DNA from: an uncultured Eggerthellaceae bacterium
Lineage (GTDB): Bacteria > Actinomycetota > Coriobacteriia > Coriobacteriales > Eggerthellaceae
DNA: 22,424 nt
Direction: 5' to 3'
Assembly (NCBI GenBank): GCA_946626265.1
Contig: CAMOUE010000012.1
Span: 1 to 22,424, forward strand
The position numbers and the translations under genes are program-made. Of the stretch, positions 6,534-13,820 are shown one piece after another. The first letter of the stretch is position 1, and every line of letters begins with the position of its first letter. The notes beneath the pieces were generated by a model. That model was given only the letters and a program-made list of their open reading frames with translations. It had not been told where the DNA came from and made no database searches.

Positions 6534-8801
6534 TTACCTGCGCAGCTTGTGGTACACCTTGCGCGCAAGCCCGAGCCCGCGTTGCTTCACCATCGACTTC
6601 AACGACGGATTGCCGGCCTTGGCGATCGACTCCTTGCAAGCTTCCATGATCTCGTCCCAATACGGATCGAGTCTTTCCTGCTCGTCGCCGCGATCGACGC
6701 TCCCCGCGCCCAGACTCGAGAACACCTCGGCCCAAAACGCCCGATGGTCGAACGCCGCGACCTCGCTCATATGCGCGAACGCCTCCGCGCCGAGCCGTTT
6801 GCGCTTCTCGCCGTCTTTCAGCAGTTCGACGATCTCCTGCGCCGCCGACTCGACGTCCCCTTGGGGCACGGGCACGATGCCGCGATTGCCCTGGGTGAGC
6901 ATCAGGTGCGGCAGCTCGTACATGACGCAGGGCAAGCCGCACGCCTTCGCCTCCGAAAGCGCCAGGCAGTAGCTCTCGAAACGCGATGTGAGCAGGTACA
7001 CGCTCGCCTTCCTCAAGTACGCGGCAACGTCGACCTGCTTGCCGACGAACACGACGCGCGAATCGATGCCGAGCGCGCGCGCCTGCGCCTTCAAGTTCGA
7101 CATCATGCGCGCGGACGGCGCCGGCCCGACCATGGTGAGCGTGCACTTCTCGTCGAGCTCGGCCACGCGCGCGAAGATGCTGAGCGCCTGCTCGGGCTGC
7201 TTGTCGAAGCTGGACAGGCGCCCCACCCAGACGATTCCGCCGCCTGCAAGGCTCGCGACGTTAGCGGCTTCGGGCTCGACGGTCACGGGGTTGTACACCT
7301 GCCATACGTGCGGGTTGAACGATTCCCAGAATCTCTTGTCGAATTCGCTGAGCACGACGATGCCATCCGCATGGCGCAAGATGCGCGTCTGATCGAACTC
7401 CCACGCATGCGCTTCGGAGAAGAACGTGCGCAGCGAGGCGTGGCAATACAAGCTGAACGGCACGCCCAGCGATTTGAACAGGACCATGTCCCAAGGTAGA
7501 AGCTGATGGTACCACTGCTGGTACACGATTACGTCGATGCGGTAGTCCTTCACCGCCTCTGCGATTACATGGGCACGTTGCCCGTAGGCGCCGCGCTTTG
7601 CGGGCATGGACTTCGGCAGCGTCACCCACGCCACGTCGGCAGGAAGGTCGTAAGCGCACTGCGCGCGCTCCTGCTCCGCGAACACGACGACGTTCAGCCC
7701 CATGTCATGCCATAGGTTCACGAGGCTCGCGGTCACGCGCTCCGCCCCGCCGACGCCCATCGTCGAGTGGTAGACGGCCGCGGTCCGCACTTCCCGCGGC
7801 CGGCATTTCAGCGACCGGGCCGACGCGATGTCGTTCACCGCCTGCGCAGGGTAGAACCAGGCGATCTCCGCAAGCGCGTCGACGACGTCGGCCTGGGGCC
7901 ACATGTCCATCATCACATCGAGCCCTGCGGGACGTTCGGAGACGGCCACGCGTTCGAGCAGGCGGCTCACGCCGCCTTGCACGTGCTCGCGATACGTGAT
8001 CCTGAAATCGTCGCGCAACGCGTCCCAACGCCCCGTCGTGCGCAGGAAACGCTCGATGCAGTCCATGGAGTCGCGGTAGCACGAGCTCTTCTGGAGCTGG
8101 TCGGCGGTCATGTTTCGCTGCTTGACGCCCGAGCCGCCCGTGTCGATGTTGTACACGTAGCCGCGGTAGCCCGGCACGCCTTTGTACGAATCCGCAAGGC
8201 ACGAGAAAATGAAGTAGAGGCACGCGTCCTCGGATTGCTGCATGCGCGCGACGGGAATGTGCACGATGGCCTCGCGAAGCAGGCGCGTGCGCATGAGCTT
8301 GCCGCACAGGCTCCACGGACCGCGGCGGTCGCGGAACACGATATGCGTGACCTCATCCCCACGCCCCGTCGCCGCCGGAGGTTGGCAGTAGTCGAAATCG
8401 GCCTGCTTGTTCTCGGGGGACTCCGCGTAAGCGTAACGGAGCTCGAACCCGAAGTGCACGACGTCGTATACGCCGTCTTGCACTTCGAGCATCTGCGCGA
8501 CCGCATCGGTCAGCAGCTCGTCGTCCGCATCGAGGAACATGGTGAATTCGCCGTCCGCGTGCAAAAGCCCCGTCCGGCGCGCTTCGAGCCGGCCGCGGTT
8601 CGCGTCGTGTCGAACGAACGTCACTCGCTTGTCGGAAGCCGCAATCCCCTCCGCGACGGCAGCGCTCTCGTCGGTCGAGCCGTCGTCGACGAGAACGAGC
8701 TGGATGTTGGGCTCGGTTTGATCAAGCGCGCAAGCCGCGGCATGGGCGAGCGTGTCGGCGCAATTGTACACCGGGATGATTATCGAGACTTTAGGCTTCA
8801 C
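6534..8801 (-). CDS. Bifunctional glycosyltransferase, GT2 domain fused to GT4 domain
   Basis: A 755-residue protein with two different glycosyltransferase folds. The N-terminal GT-A (GT2) domain has VSIIIPVYN, VDDGSTDES and DADD (about 91-94). The GT-B (GT4) domain begins near residue 335 with a GVGGAERV loop and has WVGRLSSFDKQ, a VGPAP segment and a retaining-type E-x7-E (E609 and E617, in FESYCLALSEA). It can plausibly add two sugars with different anomeric outcomes. I favour GTG at 8801, because AGAAGGGA lies at useful distance before it; TTG at 8810 is the alternative (758 residues) but leaves the ribosome-binding site touching the start. Either way the gene overlaps the end of the LicC/LicA fusion gene. 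Donors and acceptor are unknown. Confidence 0.9.
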   Translation of the reverse strand: MKPKVSIIIPVYNCADTLAHAAACALDQTEPNIQLVLVDDGSTDESAAVAEGIAASDKRVTFVRHDANRGRLEARRTGLLHADGEFTMFLDADDELLTDAVAQMLEVQDGVYDVVHFGFELRYAYAESPENKQADFDYCQPPAATGRGDEVTHIVFRDRRGPWSLCGKLMRTRLLREAIVHIPVARMQQSEDACLYFIFSCLADSYKGVPGYRGYVYNIDTGGSGVKQRNMTADQLQKSSCYRDSMDCIERFLRTTGRWDALRDDFRITYREHVQGGVSRLLERVAVSERPAGLDVMMDMWPQADVVDALAEIAWFYPAQAVNDIASARSLKCRPREVRTAAVYHSTMGVGGAERVTASLVNLWHDMGLNVVVFAEQERAQCAYDLPADVAWVTLPKSMPAKRGAYGQRAHVIAEAVKDYRIDVIVYQQWYHQLLPWDMVLFKSLGVPFSLYCHASLRTFFSEAHAWEFDQTRILRHADGIVVLSEFDKRFWESFNPHVWQVYNPVTVEPEAANVASLAGGGIVWVGRLSSFDKQPEQALSIFARVAELDEKCTLTMVGPAPSARMMSNLKAQARALGIDSRVVFVGKQVDVAAYLRKASVYLLTSRFESYCLALSEAKACGLPCVMYELPHLMLTQGNRGIVPVPQGDVESAAQEIVELLKDGEKRKRLGAEAFAHMSEVAAFDHRAFWAEVFSSLGAGSVDRGDEQERLDPYWDEIMEACKESIAKAGNPSLKSMVKQRGLGLARKVYHKLRR

Positions 8802-10581
8802 CTTTGGCAATCCCTTCTAGCGTTTCGTACGCTTCGATGGCTTTCCGACCGTATAGTTTCGCGCTCCGATACCATCGGTAGAGCGACTCGCCCACCGATG
8901 CCCCTCGGGCCTCCTTCGCCAGCGCCCACACGAACCAGCAGCAACTTGCCAACGCAATGTACGCGAGGCAATGGGCGAGCTCTCCAGGCGATGGACGGCG
9001 TTCGAAGTACACCTCGAGAACTTCAAGCGCCTGATCGTACGTGTAGTCCGAGCAGCAAATGAACGCCCCCAGGTCGCTTGCGTAGTCGGACATGCCCGAA
9101 TACTCCCAGTCGACCAGGTGCATCGTGCCGTCCGACACGAGGATGTTCATCGCGTAGCAGTCGTTGTGGCACAGGCAGGGGCTCACGCCGTCGGCGCCTG
9201 TGCGGCATGCAAGGTCGTCCATGAGGCCGACGAGTTCGTCGAACCCCTTGAACGACGTGCGCCGTTCGTCCTCGAGCGCCGCGATGAGCTGCTTCGTCGT
9301 CTCATGGACGTCAAAGCGCCATCGCGACGTCGCGTCGCTTCGATGCAGCGTGCGCAGCATCGAGAGCGCCTGGGACACCTGCTGGCGATCGTGATAGTCG
9401 AGATATGCGCAATCGTCCAGATAGCGGGCAATTTTCCAACCGAGCTCGGGGTCTTCGTAAATGTAGGACCCGTCAAGCCCCAAATCGCGCGCAACCCCCT
9501 GCGAGAACGCCTCGCTCTCGCGGTTGATGGAGGTCTCCCTGCGCCTCACGGGATGACGGTACACGTACCGCCCGCCGTTGCACCGAAACGAAAACGACAA
9601 GTTCGTGAGGCCCTGGTTGATCGGATGGATATCGGTGACCTCTTCGGGCTTCGCATCCAACGTGCGACATATGTTGCCGAGTATGGACGCGTCGACGTTC
9701 TCTATGAACCGCGGATCGAAATCGCCGAGCTCGTCGAGCGAGTCGAACTCGTAGATCACGCCCGCTTCGTACGGGCGCATGACCATATCGAGCTCGCCGG
9801 CGTGCTCGGCATACAGGTCCTCCCAAAGCTTGCCCGCAGTCCCGAGGCGGCCGTACTCCCGCTCGAGAATATCGACGAACGCCCGCGAGAACGCGCGGTC
9901 GAAATACGCATGGCCGAGCATGCCGTAGCCGCCCTGGCCTCCAGCCGACACCCGCGTAATGCGCTTCCCGGTGCCGACGGTGAGCAGGTACTCGTCGGTC
10001 GGCCCCTCGAAGAACACCGCCGGGTAATACGCCTTGTAGACATACGGCTCGAACACGTTTTCCGTGAAGTAGTCGTCTGCCGAGCAGATATAGGTGTTCC
10101 CCAGGCTCTCCCGCACGAGGTGCAGCGTCGAGTTGTTGTTGCGCACGGCGTAGTCTTCGCTCACGCGAATCTCGACGCCCAGCTCGTCTTCGAGGTAGAA
10201 GAACCGCTCTTTCATGTAGCCGACCACGACGATCACATCCGCAATGCCCGCTTCGTGGAGCTGGCGGATTTGCCGCTCTATAAGCACTTCTCCGCGTACG
10301 CGGAGAAGGCCCATGGGGATATCGCACAGCAACGGGGCCGATTGGCTCGGCATTCCGGCGGCCATGACGACGGCGTTCTCGACCCGGTAAGGGTCGAGCG
10401 CCTTTTCGCCGTCGGCGGTGAGGGCCCCGCGGGCGTTCAGCATCCCAGCGTCCTTCAACTCCCGAAATGCGGAGTTCACGCTGCCGAGCGATATGCCCGC
10501 ATCTGCGGCTATCGCGCGCTGAGGCCGGGGTCCGCCCACGGCGATCGACGACAGGACGTTGAACTGGTTTCGTGTGAGCAT
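8791..10581 (-). CDS. wHTH - LicC-like nucleotidyltransferase - LicA-like kinase fusion
   Basis: A 596-residue three-domain protein. Residues 1-60 form a winged helix-turn-helix (RAIAADAGISLGSVNSAFREL). Residues about 68-290 resemble LicC, the CTP:phosphocholine cytidylyltransferase (VVGYMKERFFYLEDELGV, NNNSTLHLV, SADDYF, VIYEFDSLDEL). Residues about 305-580 resemble the choline kinase LicA (QGLTNLSFSF, Brenner motif HNDCYAMN, metal-binding DWEYSGMSDYASDL). A complete protein of this kind would make CDP-choline from choline for phosphocholine decoration. Oddly, the LicC signature loop reads AAGMPSQSAPLL...IPMGLL: the usual second Gly, Arg and the Lys of the PK pair are Pro, Gln and Met (residues 78, 80, 90). 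The kinase motifs look intact. No LicD transferase or full-length LicB is nearby. It starts four bases after the glf stop. Confidence 0.85.
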   Translation of the reverse strand: MLTRNQFNVLSSIAVGGPRPQRAIAADAGISLGSVNSAFRELKDAGMLNARGALTADGEKALDPYRVENAVVMAAGMPSQSAPLLCDIPMGLLRVRGEVLIERQIRQLHEAGIADVIVVVGYMKERFFYLEDELGVEIRVSEDYAVRNNNSTLHLVRESLGNTYICSADDYFTENVFEPYVYKAYYPAVFFEGPTDEYLLTVGTGKRITRVSAGGQGGYGMLGHAYFDRAFSRAFVDILEREYGRLGTAGKLWEDLYAEHAGELDMVMRPYEAGVIYEFDSLDELGDFDPRFIENVDASILGNICRTLDAKPEEVTDIHPINQGLTNLSFSFRCNGGRYVYRHPVRRRETSINRESEAFSQGVARDLGLDGSYIYEDPELGWKIARYLDDCAYLDYHDRQQVSQALSMLRTLHRSDATSRWRFDVHETTKQLIAALEDERRTSFKGFDELVGLMDDLACRTGADGVSPCLCHNDCYAMNILVSDGTMHLVDWEYSGMSDYASDLGAFICCSDYTYDQALEVLEVYFERRPSPGELAHCLAYIALASCCWFVWALAKEARGASVGESLYRWYRSAKLYGRKAIEAYETLEGIAKGEA

Positions 10582-10585
10582 GTCG

Positions 10586-11698
10586 CTACAGCAGAACCCC
10601 GAGCTCGGCCTCGACCAGGTCGAAGGCGGCGGCGATCGCCTTGTCCATGTCGTAGTACTTGTAGCCGCCCAGGCGCCCCGCGAACACGACGTCGCCCTCC
10701 GCCTCGGCGAGCTCGCGGTACTCGCGGTAGAGCCTGGTGTTGCGCTCGTCGTTGATCGGGTAGTACGGCTCGTCGCCCGGGTGCCAGTCGGCCGGGTACT
10801 CGCGCGTGACGACCGTCTTGGGCTGCGTGCCGAACTCGAAGTGCTTGTGCTCGATGACGCGCGTGTAGGGCACGTCGCGCGCGGTGTAGTTCACGACGGC
10901 GACGCCCTGGTGGTTCTCCTCGTCGAGGACCTCGGTCTCGAAGCGCAGCGAGCGGTACTCGAGGTTGCCGAGCCTGTAGTCGTAGAACGCGTCGATGGGG
11001 CCGCAGTAGACCGTGCGCGCGGCGACGTCGGGGCGGGCGGCCACGAGGTCGCGGTACTCGACGCCGAGCCTCACCTCGACGCCCTCGAGCATGCGCTCGA
11101 CCATGGCCGTGTAGCCGCCGACGGGGATGCCCTGCCAGCGGTCGTTGAAGTAGTTGTTGTCGTAGGTGAAGCGGCACGGCAGTCGCTTGATGATCGACGC
11201 CGGCAGGTCGGCGCAGTCGCGCCCCCACTGCTTCTCGGTGTAGCCCTTCACGAGCTTCTCGAAGATGTCGCGGCCCACCAGCGAGAGCGCCTGCTCCTCG
11301 AGGTTGTGCGGCTCGCCGATCCCCTCGGCGGCGATCTGCTCGGCGATCTTGGCCTTCGCCTCGGCGGGCGTGGCCACGCCCCACATGCGCGAGAACGTGT
11401 TCATGTTGAACGGCATGTTGTAGACCTCGTCGCCGAAGCGGGCGACGGGGCTGTTGACGTAGTTGTTGAACTCGGCGAACCGGTTCACGTAGGCCCAGAC
11501 GTTGCGCAGCGACGTGTGGAAGATGTGCGCGCCGTAGCGGTGGACCTGGATCCCCTCGACCTCCTCGGTGTAGACGTTGCCCGCGACGTGGTCGCGCCGG
11601 TCGATGACCAGGCAGGTCTTGCCGGCCTTGCGCGCCTCGTGGGCGAACACGGCGCCGGTGAGCCCGGCACCCACGACGAGGTAATCGTAATCAGCCAT
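10586..11698 (-). CDS. glf: UDP-galactopyranose mutase
   Basis: A 370-residue flavoenzyme that converts UDP-galactopyranose to UDP-galactofuranose in the cytoplasm, the donor for Galf residues in surface glycans. The FAD-binding GAGLTG (residues 11-16), VIDRRDHVAGN, RYGAHIFHT, the YDNNYFNDRWQGIPVGGY substrate-binding segment and C-terminal FAGRLGGYKYYDMD are all present; length is standard. ATG at 11698 has a GAGGAGAG ribosome-binding site. It is the first gene of the left-hand operon, with its own candidate promoter about 50 bases upstream. After the first few codons nearly every third position is G or C, a stronger bias than in most neighbours, which suggests a longer residence in the genome or high expression. 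A Galf transferase must be among the nearby glycosyltransferases or elsewhere. Confidence 0.97.
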   Translation of the reverse strand: MADYDYLVVGAGLTGAVFAHEARKAGKTCLVIDRRDHVAGNVYTEEVEGIQVHRYGAHIFHTSLRNVWAYVNRFAEFNNYVNSPVARFGDEVYNMPFNMNTFSRMWGVATPAEAKAKIAEQIAAEGIGEPHNLEEQALSLVGRDIFEKLVKGYTEKQWGRDCADLPASIIKRLPCRFTYDNNYFNDRWQGIPVGGYTAMVERMLEGVEVRLGVEYRDLVAARPDVAARTVYCGPIDAFYDYRLGNLEYRSLRFETEVLDEENHQGVAVVNYTARDVPYTRVIEHKHFEFGTQPKTVVTREYPADWHPGDEPYYPINDERNTRLYREYRELAEAEGDVVFAGRLGGYKYYDMDKAIAAAFDLVEAELGVLL

Positions 11699-11752
11699 GG
11701 TGCACTCTCCTCAATCATGTCGAAACGCCCGATTCGCGGCGCCTTTCCAACC

Positions 11753-11765
11753 TTTACATTGTAAA
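11753..11765 (-). promoter_or_regulatory. glf promoter -10 box within a 13-bp palindrome
   Basis: On the minus strand a TACAAT -10 box occupies 11763-11758, about 60 bases upstream of the glf start. It is embedded in the perfect palindrome TTTACA-T-TGTAAA (11753-11765), so a dimeric regulator could occlude the -10. No convincing -35 hexamer is seen at 16-18 bp. The box falls between the large inverted repeat (11800-12004) and glf, consistent with a fresh transcription start here. Confidence 0.5.
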
Positions 11766-11799
11766 CGATATGGCCGACGAGCCCCACCCTAAGTCGCCG

Positions 11800-12004
11800 C
11801 CGCCCGCCACCCGCACCCCGCAGCACGGCGCCGCCCCTCCCGGCCTCGGGGAGCTAACCGCTCGTCGCCCAGGCGCAGCAGGCCCGCGAACTCGCTGCTT
11901 CGCAGCTCAGACAGCGCGGGCCCAACCGCTGCGCCTTTGCTCCTCGCAGCTCCCGATAGGCCGGGAGGGGCGGCGCCGTGCTGCGGGGTGCGGGTGGCGG
12001 GCGG
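11800..12004. repeat. 205-nt nested inverted repeat (giant hairpin)
   Basis: Bases 11800-11846 pair without mismatch with 11958-12004 (47 bp). Inside are further co-axial stems: 11847-11855 with 11948-11955 (8 bp, one bulged G), 11871-11879 with 11928-11936 (9 bp), 11881-11888 with 11915-11922 (8 bp), and a tip GCTGC-TTC-GCAGC at 11894-11906. That gives about 77 base pairs in 205 nt. No protein-like frame occupies it. It begins 14 bases after the stop of the glycosyltransferase gene ending at 12019 and lies just before the glf promoter. It could be a transcription terminator or RNA-stabilising structure between operons, or a palindromic mobile-element remnant. Confidence 0.85.
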
Positions 12005-12018
12005 GGCGCCTCGGGAGG

Positions 12019-12987
12019 CTAGTCGAGGTCGGAACCCTCGTCCCATGTGCGCTCTTTCACGAGGTAACGCGGTCGCCGTTTGACCTCGAGGTAGATCTTG
12101 CCGATGTATTCGCCGATGACGCCGAGGCTGAGAAGCTGCAAGCCCCCGATGAGGCTCACGACGCACAGCATGCTCGCCCAGCCCGCAACCGTACTGCCCA
12201 AGGCGAACGCGACGATCGCCCATACCACGCCTATGAGACCGACCAGGCTGAAGACGATGCCGAGGCCGGCGATTATCCTGATGGGCTTTATCGAGAGCGA
12301 CGTGATGCCGTCGACGGCAAGATGCAGCATCTTGCTCAGCGGATAATGGCTCTCGCCCGCCATGCGCTCGGCCCGCTCGTACTCGACCGTCGTCGAGGGA
12401 AAGCCGACGAGGGGGACGAGGCCGCGAAGGAACAGGTTCACTTCGCTGAACTGGGAAAGTCCCTCGAGCGCACGGCGGCTCATGAGACGGTAGTCGGCAT
12501 GGTTGAACACGACCTCGGCGCCGAGCGCGTTCATGAGCGTGTAGAACTTCTCGGCGCTCGTCCTCTTGAAGGCCGTGTCGGTGTCACGCTTGGAGCGCAC
12601 GCCGTAGACCACGTCGTTGCCATCCAAAAACGCATCGATCATGTCGCGCGAGACGGTGATGTCGTCCTGCCCGTCGCAATCCGCCGAAATCGCCGCATCG
12701 CAATGCTCTTTCGCCTCCATGAGACCGGCGAGCAGCGCATTTTGGTGCCCCCTGTTGCGCGAGAGCGACAAGCCGACGAAGCGCGGGTCGCTGGCCGACA
12801 GCGCCTCTATTGCAGCCCACGTCCCGTCCGACGACCCGTCGTCGACGAAGAGGATCCGGCTCGACGCGTCGGCTCGCCCCTCGCCGACGAGCCGATCGAC
12901 CTGTCGAAGGAACAGCGGCGCAGTCTGGGGAAGCACCGCTTCCTCGTTGTAGCAGGGGACGACGAACCAGACCACCGGTGCGCGCAT
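12019..12987 (-). CDS. GtrB/DPM1-like polyprenyl-phosphate glycosyltransferase
   Basis: A 322-residue GT2 enzyme with a C-terminal membrane anchor. By family it transfers a hexose from a nucleotide sugar to undecaprenyl phosphate at the inner membrane face. Motifs include WFVVPCYNEEAVLP (7-20), VDDGSSDGTW (48-57), SRNRGHQNAL (76-85) and the DCDGQDD metal site (103-109). Two hydrophobic helices lie at about 232-255 and 262-290, followed by the typical GEYIGKIYLEVKRRPRYLV tail. I chose ATG 12987 because CGAGGAGG lies about ten bases before it; TTG/ATG at 13011/13008 would swallow that site. It follows the half-transporter pair by 54 bases and ends the right-hand block, just before the giant inverted repeat. 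The sugar is not readable from sequence. Confidence 0.9.
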   Translation of the reverse strand: MRAPVVWFVVPCYNEEAVLPQTAPLFLRQVDRLVGEGRADASSRILFVDDGSSDGTWAAIEALSASDPRFVGLSLSRNRGHQNALLAGLMEAKEHCDAAISADCDGQDDITVSRDMIDAFLDGNDVVYGVRSKRDTDTAFKRTSAEKFYTLMNALGAEVVFNHADYRLMSRRALEGLSQFSEVNLFLRGLVPLVGFPSTTVEYERAERMAGESHYPLSKMLHLAVDGITSLSIKPIRIIAGLGIVFSLVGLIGVVWAIVAFALGSTVAGWASMLCVVSLIGGLQLLSLGVIGEYIGKIYLEVKRRPRYLVKERTWDEGSDLD

Positions 12988-13041
12988 TGTCGTTTTGCCT
13001 CCTCGCATCAATTACGGTACGACGATTCTAGCGCACCGACC

Positions 13042-13380
13042 CTAAACGCCCGTCGCGTACACGACTATTCCAAGCACGATGAGCGCGAGCGCCAGGGCCT
13101 TCTTCTTGCCCATCTTCTCCTTGAAGACGAGAACGCCGAACGCCGTCACGTATATGTAGCTCGTCGCCTCGAATATCGGCCCAAGAGAAAGCGGGACCTC
13201 CTTGTACGCGTATATCGTCATGAGCGTCGTCAGGAAGAACAACGCGTATGCGCAGATGACGAGCGGGTTCAAGTACTCCTGCACGATGGACCCGTACGAT
13301 TTCTGCGCGGCCTTCTTGAGCATGACCTGGGACACCGCCGCGATGAACACGCCTGTGAGGTATATGGCGGCATAGAGCAT
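13042..13380 (-). CDS. Half-size SMR/EamA-type transporter subunit (ArnE/ArnF-like)
   Basis: A 112-residue protein of four membrane helices (about 3-20, 37-57, 67-85, 95-111), the size and layout of SMR-type subunits such as ArnE/ArnF, which pair to flip undecaprenyl-phosphate-aminosugar. Features include QVMLKKAAQ after helix 1, the YKEVPLSLGPIFEATSYIYV stretch, and VFKEKMGKKKA before helix 4. Its ATG shares one base with the TGA of the upstream half-transporter gene (TGATG at 13380), which fits a fixed-ratio heterodimer. Next to two polyprenyl-phosphate glycosyltransferases, a lipid-linked sugar flippase is more likely than a drug pump; this is inference. EmrE-like efflux is the alternative. 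Confidence 0.8.
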   Translation of the reverse strand: MLYAAIYLTGVFIAAVSQVMLKKAAQKSYGSIVQEYLNPLVICAYALFFLTTLMTIYAYKEVPLSLGPIFEATSYIYVTAFGVLVFKEKMGKKKALALALIVLGIVVYATGV

Positions 13381-13820
13381 CACGAGTCCGCCGCCTTTCC
13401 GTCGGCCTCGCGTTGGTCTTCGCCGTCGGCGATCGAGAACAGCACGACGCCCGCGATCACGATGCAGGCCCCGACAACCATCTGCCACGTGAACGTCTCG
13501 CCGAAGAAGAGGACGCCCCACACGATGCCCCAAACGATCGTGATCGCCTTGTTCGCGAACGCGACCGTCAACGGCAGGCGCTTAAGTATCTGCTGCCAGC
13601 CGACAGCGTAAACGGCCAGGATGAACAGCATTCCCGCGTAAAGCGCCACGAACTCGACGCTCATGAACGGCTGCGCCGCAGCGCTCTTGCTGAAGAACCC
13701 GGAAAGGGAGAACACGAACAAGAGCACGTGCAGGGCCATGAGCACGACGGCCCTCGTCGATCCGCGCCCGCTTCGCGGGGCGCCCGCTCCCATGTCGGGC
13801 CCGTTCTGCGCGTCTCGCAT
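13380..13820 (-). CDS. Half-size SMR/EamA-type transporter subunit, partner of the next gene
   Basis: A 146-residue protein with a hydrophilic N-terminus of about 23 residues and four membrane helices (about 24-44, 57-77, 86-105, 112-131). The third helix contains VAFANKAITIVWGIVWG and ends in FFGETFTW, typical of SMR/EamA proteins. The tail is charged. The gene abuts the ATP-grasp gene stop with no spacing and overlaps the second half-transporter by one base. Two unequal adjacent subunits recall ArnE/ArnF, the flippase for undecaprenyl-phosphate-aminoarabinose. A start further in (Met10) is possible, but 13820 gives the tight coupling seen throughout this block. Substrate is inferred to be a polyprenyl-phosphate sugar made by the neighbouring glycosyltransferases. 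Confidence 0.8.
   Translation of the reverse strand: MRDAQNGPDMGAGAPRSGRGSTRAVVLMALHVLLFVFSLSGFFSKSAAAQPFMSVEFVALYAGMLFILAVYAVGWQQILKRLPLTVAFANKAITIVWGIVWGVLFFGETFTWQMVVGACIVIAGVVLFSIADGEDQREADGKAADS

Noticed and set aside
8763..8768. TACAAT-like promoter boxes inside genes (also at 16142-16147)
   Set aside because: Both encode Tyr-Asn within conserved protein sequence (PVYNC, YNVYHY) and lie in no AT-rich patch next to a gene start.
11800..12004. An invertible promoter switch flanked by inverted repeats
   Set aside because: The segment between the arms is itself largely palindromic and holds no -10-like sequence or recombinase gene nearby, so inversion would change little. A hairpin element is the simpler reading.
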